Origin: Inonotus obliquus
Taxonomy: Eukaryota; Basidiomycota; Agaricomycetes; Hymenochaetales; Hymenochaetaceae
Assembly: GCA_032164295.1 (NCBI GenBank)
Contig: JAJHTX010000003.1
Location: forward strand, 2,046,001 to 2,110,000
Direction of reading: 5' to 3'
Length of the DNA: 64,000 nucleotides
Below, piece after piece: positions 23,717 to 34,316 of this stretch; positions within the stretch are counted from its first letter, which is position 1; every line of letters begins with the position of its first letter. Below the pieces are notes generated by a model. That model was not told the DNA's origin. It did no database searches and was given only the letters and a program-made list of their open reading frames with translations. The translations under genes were made by a program, and so were the position numbers.

Positions 23717-24016
23717 AATGAGACCAGCTCTCGCGACAGACAAGAAATGGATTGCTGGTTGTGAGAATAGCACCGCCAGAGATCCTTATTTTATACCCGT
23801 ACCAAACCCGTGAGAGCCTGGCTCCAGTCTGGAAATATCCCTTTTCGATTGAGGCTGAATATGGCGACATGTCAAAACTATCCGCCTTTGGAGAGTCCAT
23901 TGATCTCCAAGGAGTGGAAGCTCGATAGTCAGATAGTCGGGAATGAGTGGCGCCGGACTGGTACTTGCAGAATAAAGGTGGCTGCTCATCAGCACAGCTA
24001 CTAATCCACCCTGCAT

Positions 24017-24067
24017 GAGTCCACAACCACAACCGTATGTATGTCGATTACGGTTGTATGTGGACTC
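24017..24067. repeat. 51-base imperfect palindrome
   Basis: It begins GAGTCCACA and ends TGTGGACTC. Inside, ACAACCGTA pairs with TACGGTTGT around a short loop (TGTATGTCGAT). It lies at the outer edge of the TACG-rich block that contains R1 copy 2 and may mark a transposon end. Confidence 0.65.
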
Positions 24068-24419
24068 GATACGGAGAATGATCGTACTTTACGATCCGTA
24101 AAGTCCAATTCACTCCTCCATACGATTACAGAGCTTATTCGTATTCGTTATCGTCCAATACGATATGCCGCGGACCTCTACAAGTAAAGTGTGGGATGCA
24201 TCAAGGACGTTGTACGGCGAATCAGTGGCAAATTGAGGTCCATTGGTTGTGGTCCATCATACCTCGTGTGTGGTTAAATTTAGTCAATGTTTGTTTACTG
24301 TTTGGCCTATCACTTACATCTCAAGTGAGTCATGACCGTGCAATGCGTACATTCCTACTTTGTCGCAAGCATACCGTAGTGTGCGGATACGCTCTGTATT
24401 CGTATGGAGACAGGTGACT

Positions 24420-24885
24420 TACTTTACGTACAAGAAAGGCGTAAACGGGGGCGTACCTAATACGACAAACGGTCATGTGATCAAGACTTGGAGGGTTGTT
24501 TACTTCATTTGGTAGTTTACGGCTTGTTCGTACAGGTTGAGGAGCATAGGAACCGACGCGGTGGCGTACGAATCATCCGGTATACAGACATCACCCGGCA
24601 ACTTGAAATTTCTGGCAGACATAATGAATCGGTGAGGACCCCACCCATTCTCTCGGACGCACATTGCGTTGAGGAGCGACACAAGACCATCCCGGATCAA
24701 TAATTCTTGATGTATCTTTCTTCGTGTCTTCTTGCTACCGTATATACAACCGTATTTCTGTATACACCCGCCGCGTATCCGTACCCTGCTTCCTGCTTGG
24801 AAATGTAGATTACGTTGTCGTAAAGTACGCGTCGTATGCATAATGAACGTGAACATTACGCACGTATCCGTATACTCACGCTTTC
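24420..24885 (-). repeat. Interspersed repeat R1, copy 2
   Basis: Reverse-complement counterpart of 6756-7270. The order of shared blocks is preserved, with many substitutions and small indels, so the copies are old. It lacks coding potential. Confidence 0.65.
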
Positions 24886-26184
24886 GAACCCTACTACAAT
24901 CACAGGCTAATTCCAAATCACCCAGTGCGTCGGGAATTTATTCAGTATCCGAAAAGGTGAGAAACAAAGTTTTTAGTATTTCCAGGCAGGAGCCTTCTCT
25001 CCATTCCTGAGATTTTCTCCGGATCTGGATTGTTCTCAAGATTTAGGGTCCAGTTCTAAAGTAAATATGTTGAGTTATGAAGCAGCTGTGAAATTTTGGC
25101 GGGTGATCTATACTTTCAATCAGTGCGCAACTACGTATGTCATTTCCAAGTTACGGTTTGCCTTCGTATAATCCCTGTCAATAATCACCCAATGTTTACG
25201 ATTCGCCACACTCTTCGCTTCACGCGCGTTCTCGTTTCTTGATTAGTACTACGGCCGTCGGATTGGGATCAGCCGTGTAGCATGATCCCCATTCTCCGGC
25301 CGAGCTCCTTCAATCTCTGCTTCAACATCATAGTTCAGGACCAGGTATGCCATCATAGCTTTCAGCTCATTCACAGCAAAAAGGCTGCTGGGACTGAAAC
25401 AGGCCATCTTTGAGTAAGCAAGAGGGTGGAATAGAGAAAGGAGAATGAAGGGTTCGTACCAAGCATGACGGCCGTGTGCAAAGGCCAAGTGGCTCGCAGC
25501 TGTACTAACCATTCGATGCTTCACGCTCTTTTCCGCGCTCTCATCGCGCAACCTCGAAAGCGGAAGCCATCGAACTTGTCGGCATTCGGATCAAGCCCGT
25601 CATCACTGTGGACCCCAGCAACATTTGCAGAGATAAACATGCCAGATGGAAGGAAGGGTGAAGTTAGACATCACCTTGCGGTTCGAGATAACTGGTATTG
25701 TGAGACCATCAGAAAATCAGCAGGATGAGAATAGAGCTTGCCCAAGTTATCTCCATTCACGCGATGGCTCTCCTTCATGAAACTATCCAGTTTCCACATC
25801 TTAGTCATCGCAACCTTTGTCCAACCCCCTTCCTTTATCGCCCGTCCAACCTCTTCCCTACATGATGGGCTCCACATACTGAGGCTCGGCCGCCAGATAG
25901 ACCGGCTTTTGATGATGTTCTCTCCGATAGTCCATTTCGCCGCAAGTACACGGTATCCGGAGCCTTTACTTCCTCAATGAGGTCGCGCCCTTTATGATAA
26001 TCGTGTACCGTTCCACCCTGGAATATTAAATGTCCCTTGGCCGTACTACAGCAGAATTAGCAAAGCTGTTCACAAGTACGAGGAGACAAGTAGAACTAGG
26101 GCTCCGCAGCGTATCTTATAAGATACGCGCGGATATTCTCAGTCGCATCCGCATCCGGGCGTATATATCCGCCCGGATATTTCA

Positions 26185-26832
26185 AGGACCCCTGAAAATG
26201 CCGATTGAGGCCTCTGCCAAAATCTGACTTCCATATGCGGATTTCGGCGGGCGCTTCGCGCCCGTTTTATCCGGAAAAACTGAGGCCTCATCAACCAGAG
26301 GTTCAATTTTATCCGGATTTTGGCAGAGGCCTCCCAAAATAGTAATTTTTTCAGATCGTGTTGCTGTGTAATGAATGGACTATATAAATCCATTTTTCCA
26401 TCCCTACCTACTAATAGAATGAGAAAAACAACGAAAACAACAATAGTATCGCACCTTAGCCTGAGTTCTGTCATTACATAGACAAAAACACCTTGGTAGT
26501 GTTGAGCATTCTGCCACAAATTGTATGATGTCCCCCAAATGTTCCATTGAGTTGCGCACTAAAAAACATCTCACACTAGTAGTAGAAATTTTGCGACATA
26601 AATTTACCAGGGTCCTATGAATATTGGTCTGGGTAGTTCCATCCAGCAGCTCACCTTATCCGGATTGGCAGAGGCTTGGGACACCTCGGCTCGTCCCTTA
26701 GTCGGATTTTTTATCAGGCCTTTGCCGCTTTTTTGTCCTGTTTTATCCGGAAAAACTCAGGCCTCAGGGCCTAAATTCGGGAATTTTTATCCGGATTCGG
26801 CACAGGGCTTGGGCGGAATTTTCAGGGGTCCT
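26185..26832. mobile_element. Nested hAT-type MITE, 648 bp
   Basis: Ends AGGACCCCTGAAAAT and ATTTTCAGGGGTCCT are inverted repeats of about 15 bases. They are flanked by an exact 8-bp duplication ATATTTCA at 26177-26184 and 26833-26840. Internal inverted pair GAGGCCTCTGCCAAAATC / GATTTTGGCAGAGGCCTC at about 26207-26224 and 26317-26334. A block with TATCCGGAAAAACT is repeated directly near both ends. It has no coding capacity. It must have inserted after the outer element existed. Confidence 0.9.
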
Positions 26833-26876
26833 ATATTTCATGGCTGCTATCAGATCCGGTTCCGCGCGTATCTATA

Positions 26877-27495
26877 CTATGCTAGTACCCCTCTTTTCCG
26901 ATTCGTTCTGCAGCCACACAACTTCAATATCTAGCCTCCAAAATAATCACGCAGTACAAGCAGGCATAAAGAAGCATGATCCAGCTTTCAAAAATAAATT
27001 ATCTTTTTTTTTTGGGTGAGATACAGGGTGGTATCCCTCTTTTCCGATTTGTCACACGTTGTCACAGACAAGGTATTCACAAGAATTCTCTCACGGGTAC
27101 GTCGGAGTTTCAAATTGCTACACTTCGGCAACTTCCCGCTGATACGTTTGTCACCCCAAGTCACCACACAGGACCTCCTCTTGAATTACAATCCACAGAG
27201 GCACAGAGGATGGCCGAAACAAATTCAGAGCACTTCCATGTATCCATGCACAGCATACATATGATTAATTTGAGAGAATTACGTATGCTTAGTTTTTTCT
27301 TGGTGAAGCAGTCATGCAGAACACTCCCACAACCGCTTTTTTGACTAATATTTTTACAACAGCAGCACCCATCCACAAAGAAACCTCATAATCTTATTCA
27401 GCTAGTAGAAATACATCTCCGTGAGTTTTTCCAGGTTGAACGGATGTGTGGAAGGTAGGGAAACAGAAAATCGGAAAAGAGGGGTACTAGCATAG
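26877..27495. mobile_element. Third nested inverted-repeat element, 619 bp
   Basis: Perfect 27-base terminal inverted repeats (26877-26903 and 27469-27495) start CTATGCTAGTACCCCTC. Both sides carry TA (26875-26876 and 27496-27497), consistent with a TA-target element of the Tc1/mariner type. An internal partial copy of the terminus occurs near 27031 (ATCCCTCTTTTCCGATT). No transposase was recognised. The TA duplication is too short to be proof. Confidence 0.8.
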
Positions 27496-28357
27496 TAAGG
27501 CGTATCCGGCATATCCGCGACCAAGGTTAATGTTGTACTTACAGAGCAAAAAAATGGCCCAGGACCTTCCAACGTGCATATAACGAAGTGCCATCGGTGC
27601 TTTTGGGACAACACAATGTCAACGAATGGTCAACATGGTGATTGGTGAAGGTGCAAATGTGCAATCCCGCCGTCACTCAACCAGATTCTTGGCAGTAACG
27701 TCTGACTAATCTTTTTCTAGGGTTCAATTACTTGATATGACATGGAAACCTAGTGAAACGACACAAACCCCGGCTTACCAAAGGGTTTTGGCTCTTTGGA
27801 GGGTCATTCGACTAATTAAATTCTATGTATTTCATTATTATTTCGTCATCCTTGAGCCCCCCAGGGTAGATCTAATGGCGTATAAGCGCGGATACGAATG
27901 TTATATCCAGTTCCGCGCGTATATATCCGCCCGGATATTTGCCCTCCAAAACTCAACCGCATCCGGGCGGATAGCGGATCCGGCGTATCTTATCCGGGAT
28001 ATCCGATCCGCTGCGGAGCCCTAAGTAGAACAAACATTCTTATGTATATGCACCCTTCAGTATAGATTTTGCATTCCTAATGAACTCGTACGCGTCAAAA
28101 AACGACGATATAACGCCGGAAGAACCCTCCACGGGCACTTCAACCTGAGAGCATGCTGCATGAGTCCCAAGGACTTTATGAGCTGAAGGCATACAATCGG
28201 GCTTCTTCCGTTCGCGTATTGTGCAATCGGTGCAAGGACAACCGCAGACTGTAGCACCGGCAAGGGAAAAGAGACGACCATGAGACTCCGAGTCATCAGA
28301 GTCTAGGTCCGATATCATTGACATCGAGCCTAGTGGCAGCCACTTGGAGGACAACAT

Positions 28358-29357
28358 TGTGAGATTAGCTCTCACGACAAACGGTTGGAAAGGCAGGAAA
28401 AGATAGACTGTTGTGAGAATACCAGGCATCCTTATATTACACTGGAGTCCGGTTGTACTCCGACCTTCGCTTAGGTGGTCATATTCAACTGAAAGGATCC
28501 AGACTGGAGCTTTCACGGACACGGATTCCGAAATACCCAGGGAAGGGAAGATGGGCTAACGAGGATATGTCGAAGTGAGGCCGCGTATGAGAAGTCCATT
28601 ACCTTCCGAGAACTAGAAGCGCGATAGTTTGATAGTTGGGAATCGACTCGTGCTGGACGAAAACCATTCTTTCGGTACTTTGCAAACGGGACTTTTACGC
28701 CTTAGTCGAGAATCTCAAATATACTGACGATGGTAAGGAGAGACCAATAGGTAGGCAGGGCGATGTAGTGTACATGATTTGACGAAGATAGTCGAGTAAC
28801 TGCGAGCAAACCGCCGAGAAGTGGACTTCCGAATCGCGAGGGAAAGTCCTTTGAAGTTCGTTGCCTGGAGGCACAAAGGAAGCGCGGAAATTTCTGTAGT
28901 CAGAAGTTCATTGAAAATCGAGCTCCATTGGTGGCTCACCACTTCGATCAAGTCTAGCAAAGGAAACACCGTCCGTGGTGGGCAAACTTTTTGTTGCCTC
29001 TAGTAACTCAGAGTCACGAACAGGATCGGTGAAAAGGAGTCACGGAGCCTAGAAATGGCAAAGCACATGTCTGGTTGGTTGGCTAGTGCGCCAAAAATGG
29101 AAGCATTGATGATCACAGCACGCATCTTAAGAGGATCAAATAGCAATTGGTGAGAGCTGAATGATATCTAACAGCATGAAGAAAAGATAGGGGAAGGAGA
29201 TTAATGCTTATGTTACACAATATATGAATAAGACAGCATAAAGGGCAAAGTCAGGTCAGGATAGCGTATGCATAAAGACGATGAATAATCAAGTGGCGTG
29301 AATATATGAAAATAAAAGTAATAGGCACAGCGAAGTAAAAGGCAAGTACTTCCTGGA
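28358..29357. other. Intergenic region
   Basis: The first 300 bases duplicate the upstream region of P450 C. About 28660-29340 contains no supported gene. It is the 3' side of the next gene and marks the transition to the conserved half. Confidence 0.5.
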
Positions 29358-32142
29358 TTACAGCTCCTCGTGCATGGCATGGTGCTCCTGCTCTTGTGCG
29401 CGACCGAGAGCGTCCGCAACTTCCTCCTCGCTGCGTCCGAGTATCGCATCCGCAACTTCCTGGAAGGCCTTGTCTTCCTTCTTGTCGCCATCTGCCACCG
29501 GAAGTATGGATACCTCAGGTGTAAATTCTTCATTTTCGCCCCGTGAATCGGCAAAAGCGCGCTCGCCTTCACGTTTGATACGACGCATACGAGTCTCGAA
29601 ACCGATCGTGATGTCTTGGACCTCTGATCGTATATCTTCAAAAGCGTCGAATACCGGATTGGGGTAGGCCGTCGCGTGAGAGCCATTGGCAAGTGCTATC
29701 TGCTCGTCAAGGAATGTCTGGTGCTCTGTGGCGATCGTTAGATACCTACAAGTGTGTTGTAATCAAGCACTCACTATCGACAAGAGCATGATAGCGTCTC
29801 CAGTCCATGTAGGTGACATCATCCAACCATGCGTAATCAAGCCCAATGTCAGCTTGTGCCTCGTCGGCGACCGATCTCACGGTATTGGAAGCCTTCTCAA
29901 TCTACAGATACATGGACATGAATGGTTAGCAGGCTGAACATTATATAGGAGGAGGGAGTACAAACCGCTTGCCGTTCTTTCGAAAGAACTTCCTCCTCAT
30001 ACCACTTGTTAACAGCTTCTTCAACATCTTGCACCCGGTCCTCGAACTTCGCCTGGACCTTCTCCAGAACACGGTCCCACAACCGAGCCTGCTCTGCGAG
30101 GGGCTTTCCCCCCGTCCTTAACTTCGTGAAATAAGCATCCGTGCCGCGCAAGGCTTTCTCAGCTTCCGAATTCAGTGTCTCGATACCAGCCCGGATAGCT
30201 AAGTTGATCTTGAGCTCTGCAGCTCCCGTTCGCCGGATAGATGCTAGGTCTTCCTTCAGTTCAACCTTCTGTTCCTCAATGGTACCCTCTAATTTCTCCT
30301 CCCATCTTGCATGACGTGCTGTGAGCTCCTGGCGTTTAGCCGCCACTTCTGCTAGGTATTGGGCTTCACGTGCCGCCTTCTCCTCTTCGGTCTCCTCCAC
30401 AACGGAAGGAGCTGACGTAGGGTCGTTGGAAACGAAACCAGTCTCCTCCAAGTCCAGTCCAAGTTCGGCAAGCAAGTCACTCAGATCATCATCTGCCTCG
30501 CCAGATTTACCTGGAGAGACGGGGGGCCTATGTGCCTGGGGAACTTCTATGGAAGCGGAAACCGACGCTTGGGAGGAAGGTGCTTCCGTCTCATCGTCAG
30601 TCACGGAGGATGATGCCTTTGTGTCACCAACCACTATCGGGGATTTTCCTTCCGCGTCATCATCAGCAACGACTGATTCGTTCGCCTCTGATTCCGATTC
30701 TCGCCCTGGTGACACATTTGTATCTTTGTCCATAGCAGGTCTGGGAGAATAAGTCGCACCTGGTACCGATTCCGTGGCTTCATTACCAAGAGTCAGAGAG
30801 GCCGACAATACTGACGAAGCCGATGCTATCGTCGCGCTTTCTCTGGGTAGATCAGAACTGAGCGTCGAAGCGTCAACTGACGAGGACTCTTCGATCGTCG
30901 AGCCAAGTGACAAAGAAGCAGAGGCAATTGACGCGGCAGAGGATAAGGTATCGCTGCCTCTGACTGATTCGGAGACAACAGGAATCTCCACCTCAACAGA
31001 CTTGCCTGCTTCGTTAAGCTGTCTGGAGGCTGTAGACGTACTAACTGGTGACGAAGTCCGTACATCATCGTGGGTGAGTTCTGTCTTCGACGCCCCCGAG
31101 CTTAGTTCTTGAATCTTCTCCAGAAGCAACGCGACATGGGGATCCACATATTGACGGCGAGCAGACGCGAGCGGCCTAAGTACGTATTCTACGACAATTG
31201 GAGGGATTCGCTGAAGCTCCACACTTGCGCGAGCAAGGTACGGCTTTGATGTTTGGTAAGCGTCGTAGGTCTTTGCGCTGGCAAGGACTACATATGGCTG
31301 CGACTTATATGCAAGTGCTTGAGCTTGCTTGACATACAGAGCGGCATGCTTATCGTAAAGGTTAAGGACCTGCTGACGATATGGATCCACCTTTGCATCG
31401 AGTTGGGCTAGCTGTGGAGAAACGCGTGCGTTCCACGCAGGTACGACGTGTTTTTCCCACTGAGGCACGACGCGAGAATTCCATTCTTGCTGAGACCGGG
31501 AGATGATGGGTTGGGCTTTTTGGATGATAGGCGTGGTGTACGGAGATACCGAAGGATGATGAAGCAAGTTTTGGACGGGGGCGATGACATAGGGCTCTAA
31601 GACGAGACGCCGATATTCGAACAGAGCGCGACAGACTGTCGACTTCTGTTTGTCAGCAGTGGGACAGACGGACAAAGAATAGATGAGGAACGCTAGGATG
31701 AAGGTGCGCGAGAAGAGGTCCAACCATCCAGTTGGTCGCCTCTTGCGTCTCACTAGTGCTTTGCCCTATGACAGTATGAGCCGAGCAAAATTTAACACGC
31801 GCGAAGAGACATACCTCTTTCCTCCTCGACTTCGTTTTGCTTTTGTCCTTAGCTACTTTCCTCGGTGGAGAACCATCCTACAGAAGTTCGGGAGATTAGC
31901 CAGGGAATTAGCCAGAGAAAATGATAAGTTGAGTATACCGAGAACAGCACGTCATCGGAGAATTGAGGACCAGAGTGATTGTCTTCCAATGACGGACCAC
32001 CATTCAAAAACGTTTCATCAACATCATGTACAATCAACGGGCTCTGGGGCGTTTTGCCCTTGTTGAGTTTAGGCGCAGTTTGAGACGAGGTCGTTCTTGA
32101 CGCGGGGGGCATTGGTACGGTTGTCTTGCGAGTGACCACCAT
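29358..32142 (-). CDS. Membrane-anchored coiled-coil protein, possibly SHE10-like
   Basis: Start ATG 32142 (MVVTRKTTVPMPP). Short introns lead through a basic exon (KDKSKTKSRRKE, about 31790-31855) into the long exon below 31753. Order: basic N terminus; one hydrophobic segment (LFSRTFILAFLIYSLSV) acting as signal anchor; about 170 residues of amphipathic helices punctuated by Pro (VVPQWEKHVVPAWNARVSP); a Ser/Asp/Glu-rich disordered stretch; a coiled coil (EEEKAAREAQYLAEVAAKRQ); and a C-terminal block with DYAWLDDVTYMDWRRYHAL. It ends in HHAMHEEL at 29358. I do not firmly recognise it. The architecture and the WLDDVT-DW-RYH block recall fungal SHE10-type ER and spore-wall proteins; that is recollection, not a search. 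It shares a promoter region with argininosuccinate synthase. Confidence 0.75.
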
Positions 32143-32507
32143 TTTGCGTGTCTGAGGCTCAGATCAACTGAGGAGAGATGGACACCGTTCAACGGTCGAG
32201 AATAAAGCGTGCACCAATGATACTGACGTGGCAAGAGACTCTTGTACTGTTGCGGATGATGATGGGTGGTATGTGATGAGAGGAAAAGCAACCACAGTTG
32301 ACGGTGGGAGCTTTAGAGTCCAGAACGAAGCGCCGGATGATTCTTATCACACGTCATTCGAAAGTCATGTGGGAATACATGAAAATATTCAATTTATTTC
32401 TATTTATGGTCAAAAAAAGTTTACTGATTGACTCGGCCGATAAAAATTAAAATAATCCAACCATCCCTTTCTCTTCCTTTTCGTCCATCTTCAAACCCTC
32501 GCTCAAC
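32143..32507. promoter_or_regulatory. Divergent promoter region
   Basis: 365 bp between two divergent start codons. It includes pyrimidine-rich sequence just upstream of the argininosuccinate synthase ATG (CCCTTTCTCTTCC), typical of fungal core promoters. Confidence 0.6.
32429..32434 (+). promoter_or_regulatory. Candidate GCN4/CPC1 site TGACTC
   Basis: TGACTC, the core of the general amino-acid control element, lies 74 bases before the ATG of an arginine biosynthesis gene. A six-base match can occur by chance, so the placement is the main support. Confidence 0.45.
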
Positions 32508-34132
32508 ATGTCGTCGTCAAAAGGACGCGTTCTGCTCGCTTATTCCGGAGGACTTGGTCTGCACTCGTATTTTGCTCTCTGTATGCGACAATACTGATTC
32601 TTGCGCGCTTCCAGATACCTCCTGTATCCTGGCTTGGCTTATCGAGCAGGGTTATGAAGTGATCGCATTCATGGCTGATGTAGGACAGGAGGAGGCACGC
32701 AAACTTTCTTCGACATTCAGCTTGACTCGATGCTGAGTCGTGCTTTCAGGATTTCGAAGCTGCTCGCTCCAAAGCGCTCAAAGTTGGCGCCAAAAAATTC
32801 GTCCTAGAAGTATGTGTTCCGTAGCACTCTCAAAAAGATCGTACTAAGGACTGCGGCGCAGGATCTCAAGCGCGAGTTTATTACGGAACTCATATACCCT
32901 GCCCTTCAGGCAAACGCCATCTACGAGGTCCGCAGTTTCATTCCAGTATATCGAGTATGCAATGGAATCACTCTACTTTCCTAATTCTGCAGAATGTATA
33001 CCTCCTTGGTACCTCTCTTGCACGACCAGTCATTGCCCGCGGGATGATGTCCGTGGCAGAGAAGGAGCAGTGCGAGTACGTAACCTCTAGGATGCCTTAA
33101 ACGATAATCTTCCATGATTCAATCATTTCTACAGCTACGTATCGCATGGCTGCACAGGAAAGGGCAATGATCAAGTTCGATTCGAGCTCGCTTTCTATGG
33201 TCTGAAACCCGACATCAAGGTTATCGCCCCCTGGCGTCTTCCTGGTATGTTCCAGCATTGTCCGGTTATTTTCTTCTCGTCCTCACCGTTTCTATACTTC
33301 CTTAGAGTTCTATACTCGTTTCGCAGGTCGCGGAGCGCTCTTGGACTATGCTGCGGAGAAGGATATACCTGTGCAGCAAACAAAAGCGAAGCCATGGTCC
33401 ACGGACGAAAATCTGTTCCATATCTCCTATGAAGCAGGGATCCTTGAAGACCCTAATACTACACCGCCTCCCGACATGTGGAAACTGACTACCGCACCTG
33501 AGGATGCTCCGTCACAGCCGGAACAACTAACCATTGAATTCACCCGAGGACTTCCTAGCAAAGTCATCACGGAATCAAAAGTCGTAACGGACTCTGTCGA
33601 AATTTTCCTCGAGCTCAATGCTCTTGCTCGGAAGCACGGCGTCGGCCGGATCGATATCGTTGAAAACCGTTTCATTGGTGTGAAGAGTCGTGGATGTTAC
33701 GAAAGCCCCGGGGCGACGATTATCCGCGCAGCACATATGGACATTGAGGGCTTAACCCTTGATCGCAACGTTCGTCGTCTCCGAGATACATTCGTTACCC
33801 CTGCACTCAGTCAAATTCTCTACAACGGCCACTTCTTCACCCCCGAACGAGAATTCATCACTTCTTGCATCCCAGCAAGTCAGCGCACCGTCAACGGCGT
33901 AGTCCGTGTCAAGTTGTACAAGGGAAATGTTATCATCGAGGGCCGATCTTCTAATGAGGGTCTTTACGATGAAAACGAGTCCTCAATGGATGTTCTTGGA
34001 GGGTTTGAACCCACAGACACAACCGGCTTCATTCAGATTGAGTCGATTCGCATCAAAAAATGGGCGCAGGCAAATATTCGCAAAGGTCAGGCGGGTACTG
34101 CGCCAGAGGATGTCTACGGTAGCCGAGTGTAA
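32508..34132 (+). CDS. ARG1: Argininosuccinate synthase
   Basis: It joins citrulline and aspartate with ATP to argininosuccinate, the penultimate step of arginine synthesis; cytosolic. Start ATG 32508 ([16 protein letters not shown]). The pyrophosphatase-type nucleotide motif AYSGGLDTS is split by an intron after GGL. Then follow [18 protein letters not shown], the exon with [34 protein letters not shown] across an intron, a long last exon with [19 protein letters not shown], and the C terminus DVYGSRV at 34132. Length and motifs fit full-length enzymes. Introns are short and their acceptors are standard. No defects were seen. Confidence 0.96.
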
Positions 34133-34316
34133 AAGTGATCTGTTTTCGTTATTCTCGCATTCAGACGAAAAAGTTTATGAGCTTCAACAATATGTACTCG
34201 GGTTCTTGTATTAGGCAAAATAAATTTGTATAGAACGATGCAGTATGCAAGTATAATACATGCTGAGAGGTGCAAGAATTAGAGACGTGAGATATTCCAA
34301 TGGAAGTAAACATGAA

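Larger units (their letters stand above)
23717..25219. other. Intergenic region with repeat R1 copy 2 and hairpin
   Basis: The first 300 bases are the upstream region of P450 C. They have a recognisable duplicate upstream of pseudogene D (28380-28660), including TATCTGAC/TATCAAAC-type and AATCCATT-type blocks. The rest is TACG-rich repeat with a 51-base hairpin at its left end. No gene is visible. Confidence 0.55.
26097..28023. mobile_element. Non-autonomous hAT-type element, 1.93 kb
   Basis: Terminal inverted repeats TAGGGCTCCGCAGCG and CGCTGCGGAGCCCTA (15 bases, perfect) are flanked by an exact 8-bp target duplication AGTAGAAC at 26089-26096 and 28024-28031. The 8-bp duplication and TAGGG terminus fit the hAT superfamily. 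Subterminal regions are full of ATCCGG/CCGGAT words, and a block resembling CGCGTATATATCCGCCC occurs near both ends, as expected for transposase binding sites. No transposase open frame is present. The matching intron in P450 C (about 23350-23430) lacks the insertion, which confirms the boundaries. It contains two further elements. Confidence 0.93.
25220..28357 (-). pseudogene. Decayed cytochrome P450, copy D, split by a hAT-type insertion
   Basis: Tandem duplicate of copy C, including its upstream region. The first exon (MLSSKWLPLGSM, start 28357) and second exon (VPVEGSSGVISSF...ILKGAYT) lie at 28040-28357; the rest is at 25220-26088. Lesions seen: (1) an internal deletion near 25900-25910 that fuses the exon with AAKWTIGENII directly to YLAAEPQYVEP, removing the central exons and the I helix; (2) a base loss in the GTFNI exon, where the copy C reading (RVERY) is lost; (3) a loss of about 13 bases near 25657 in the SDGTFLP block; (4) a frame slip near 25265, just before the C terminus; (5) a haem loop that reads CP-SSLF instead of CPGRFF. 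Intron 2 carries a 1.9-kb transposon. It cannot make a working enzyme. Confidence 0.88.

Noticed and set aside
26617..27344. Open frames inside the nested elements.
   Set aside because: They cross element ends and inverted repeats and have no transposase motifs.
30321..31112. Plus-strand open frames rich in Ser/Asp.
   Set aside because: Antisense of the low-complexity part of the membrane-anchored coiled-coil gene, with no splice structure of their own.
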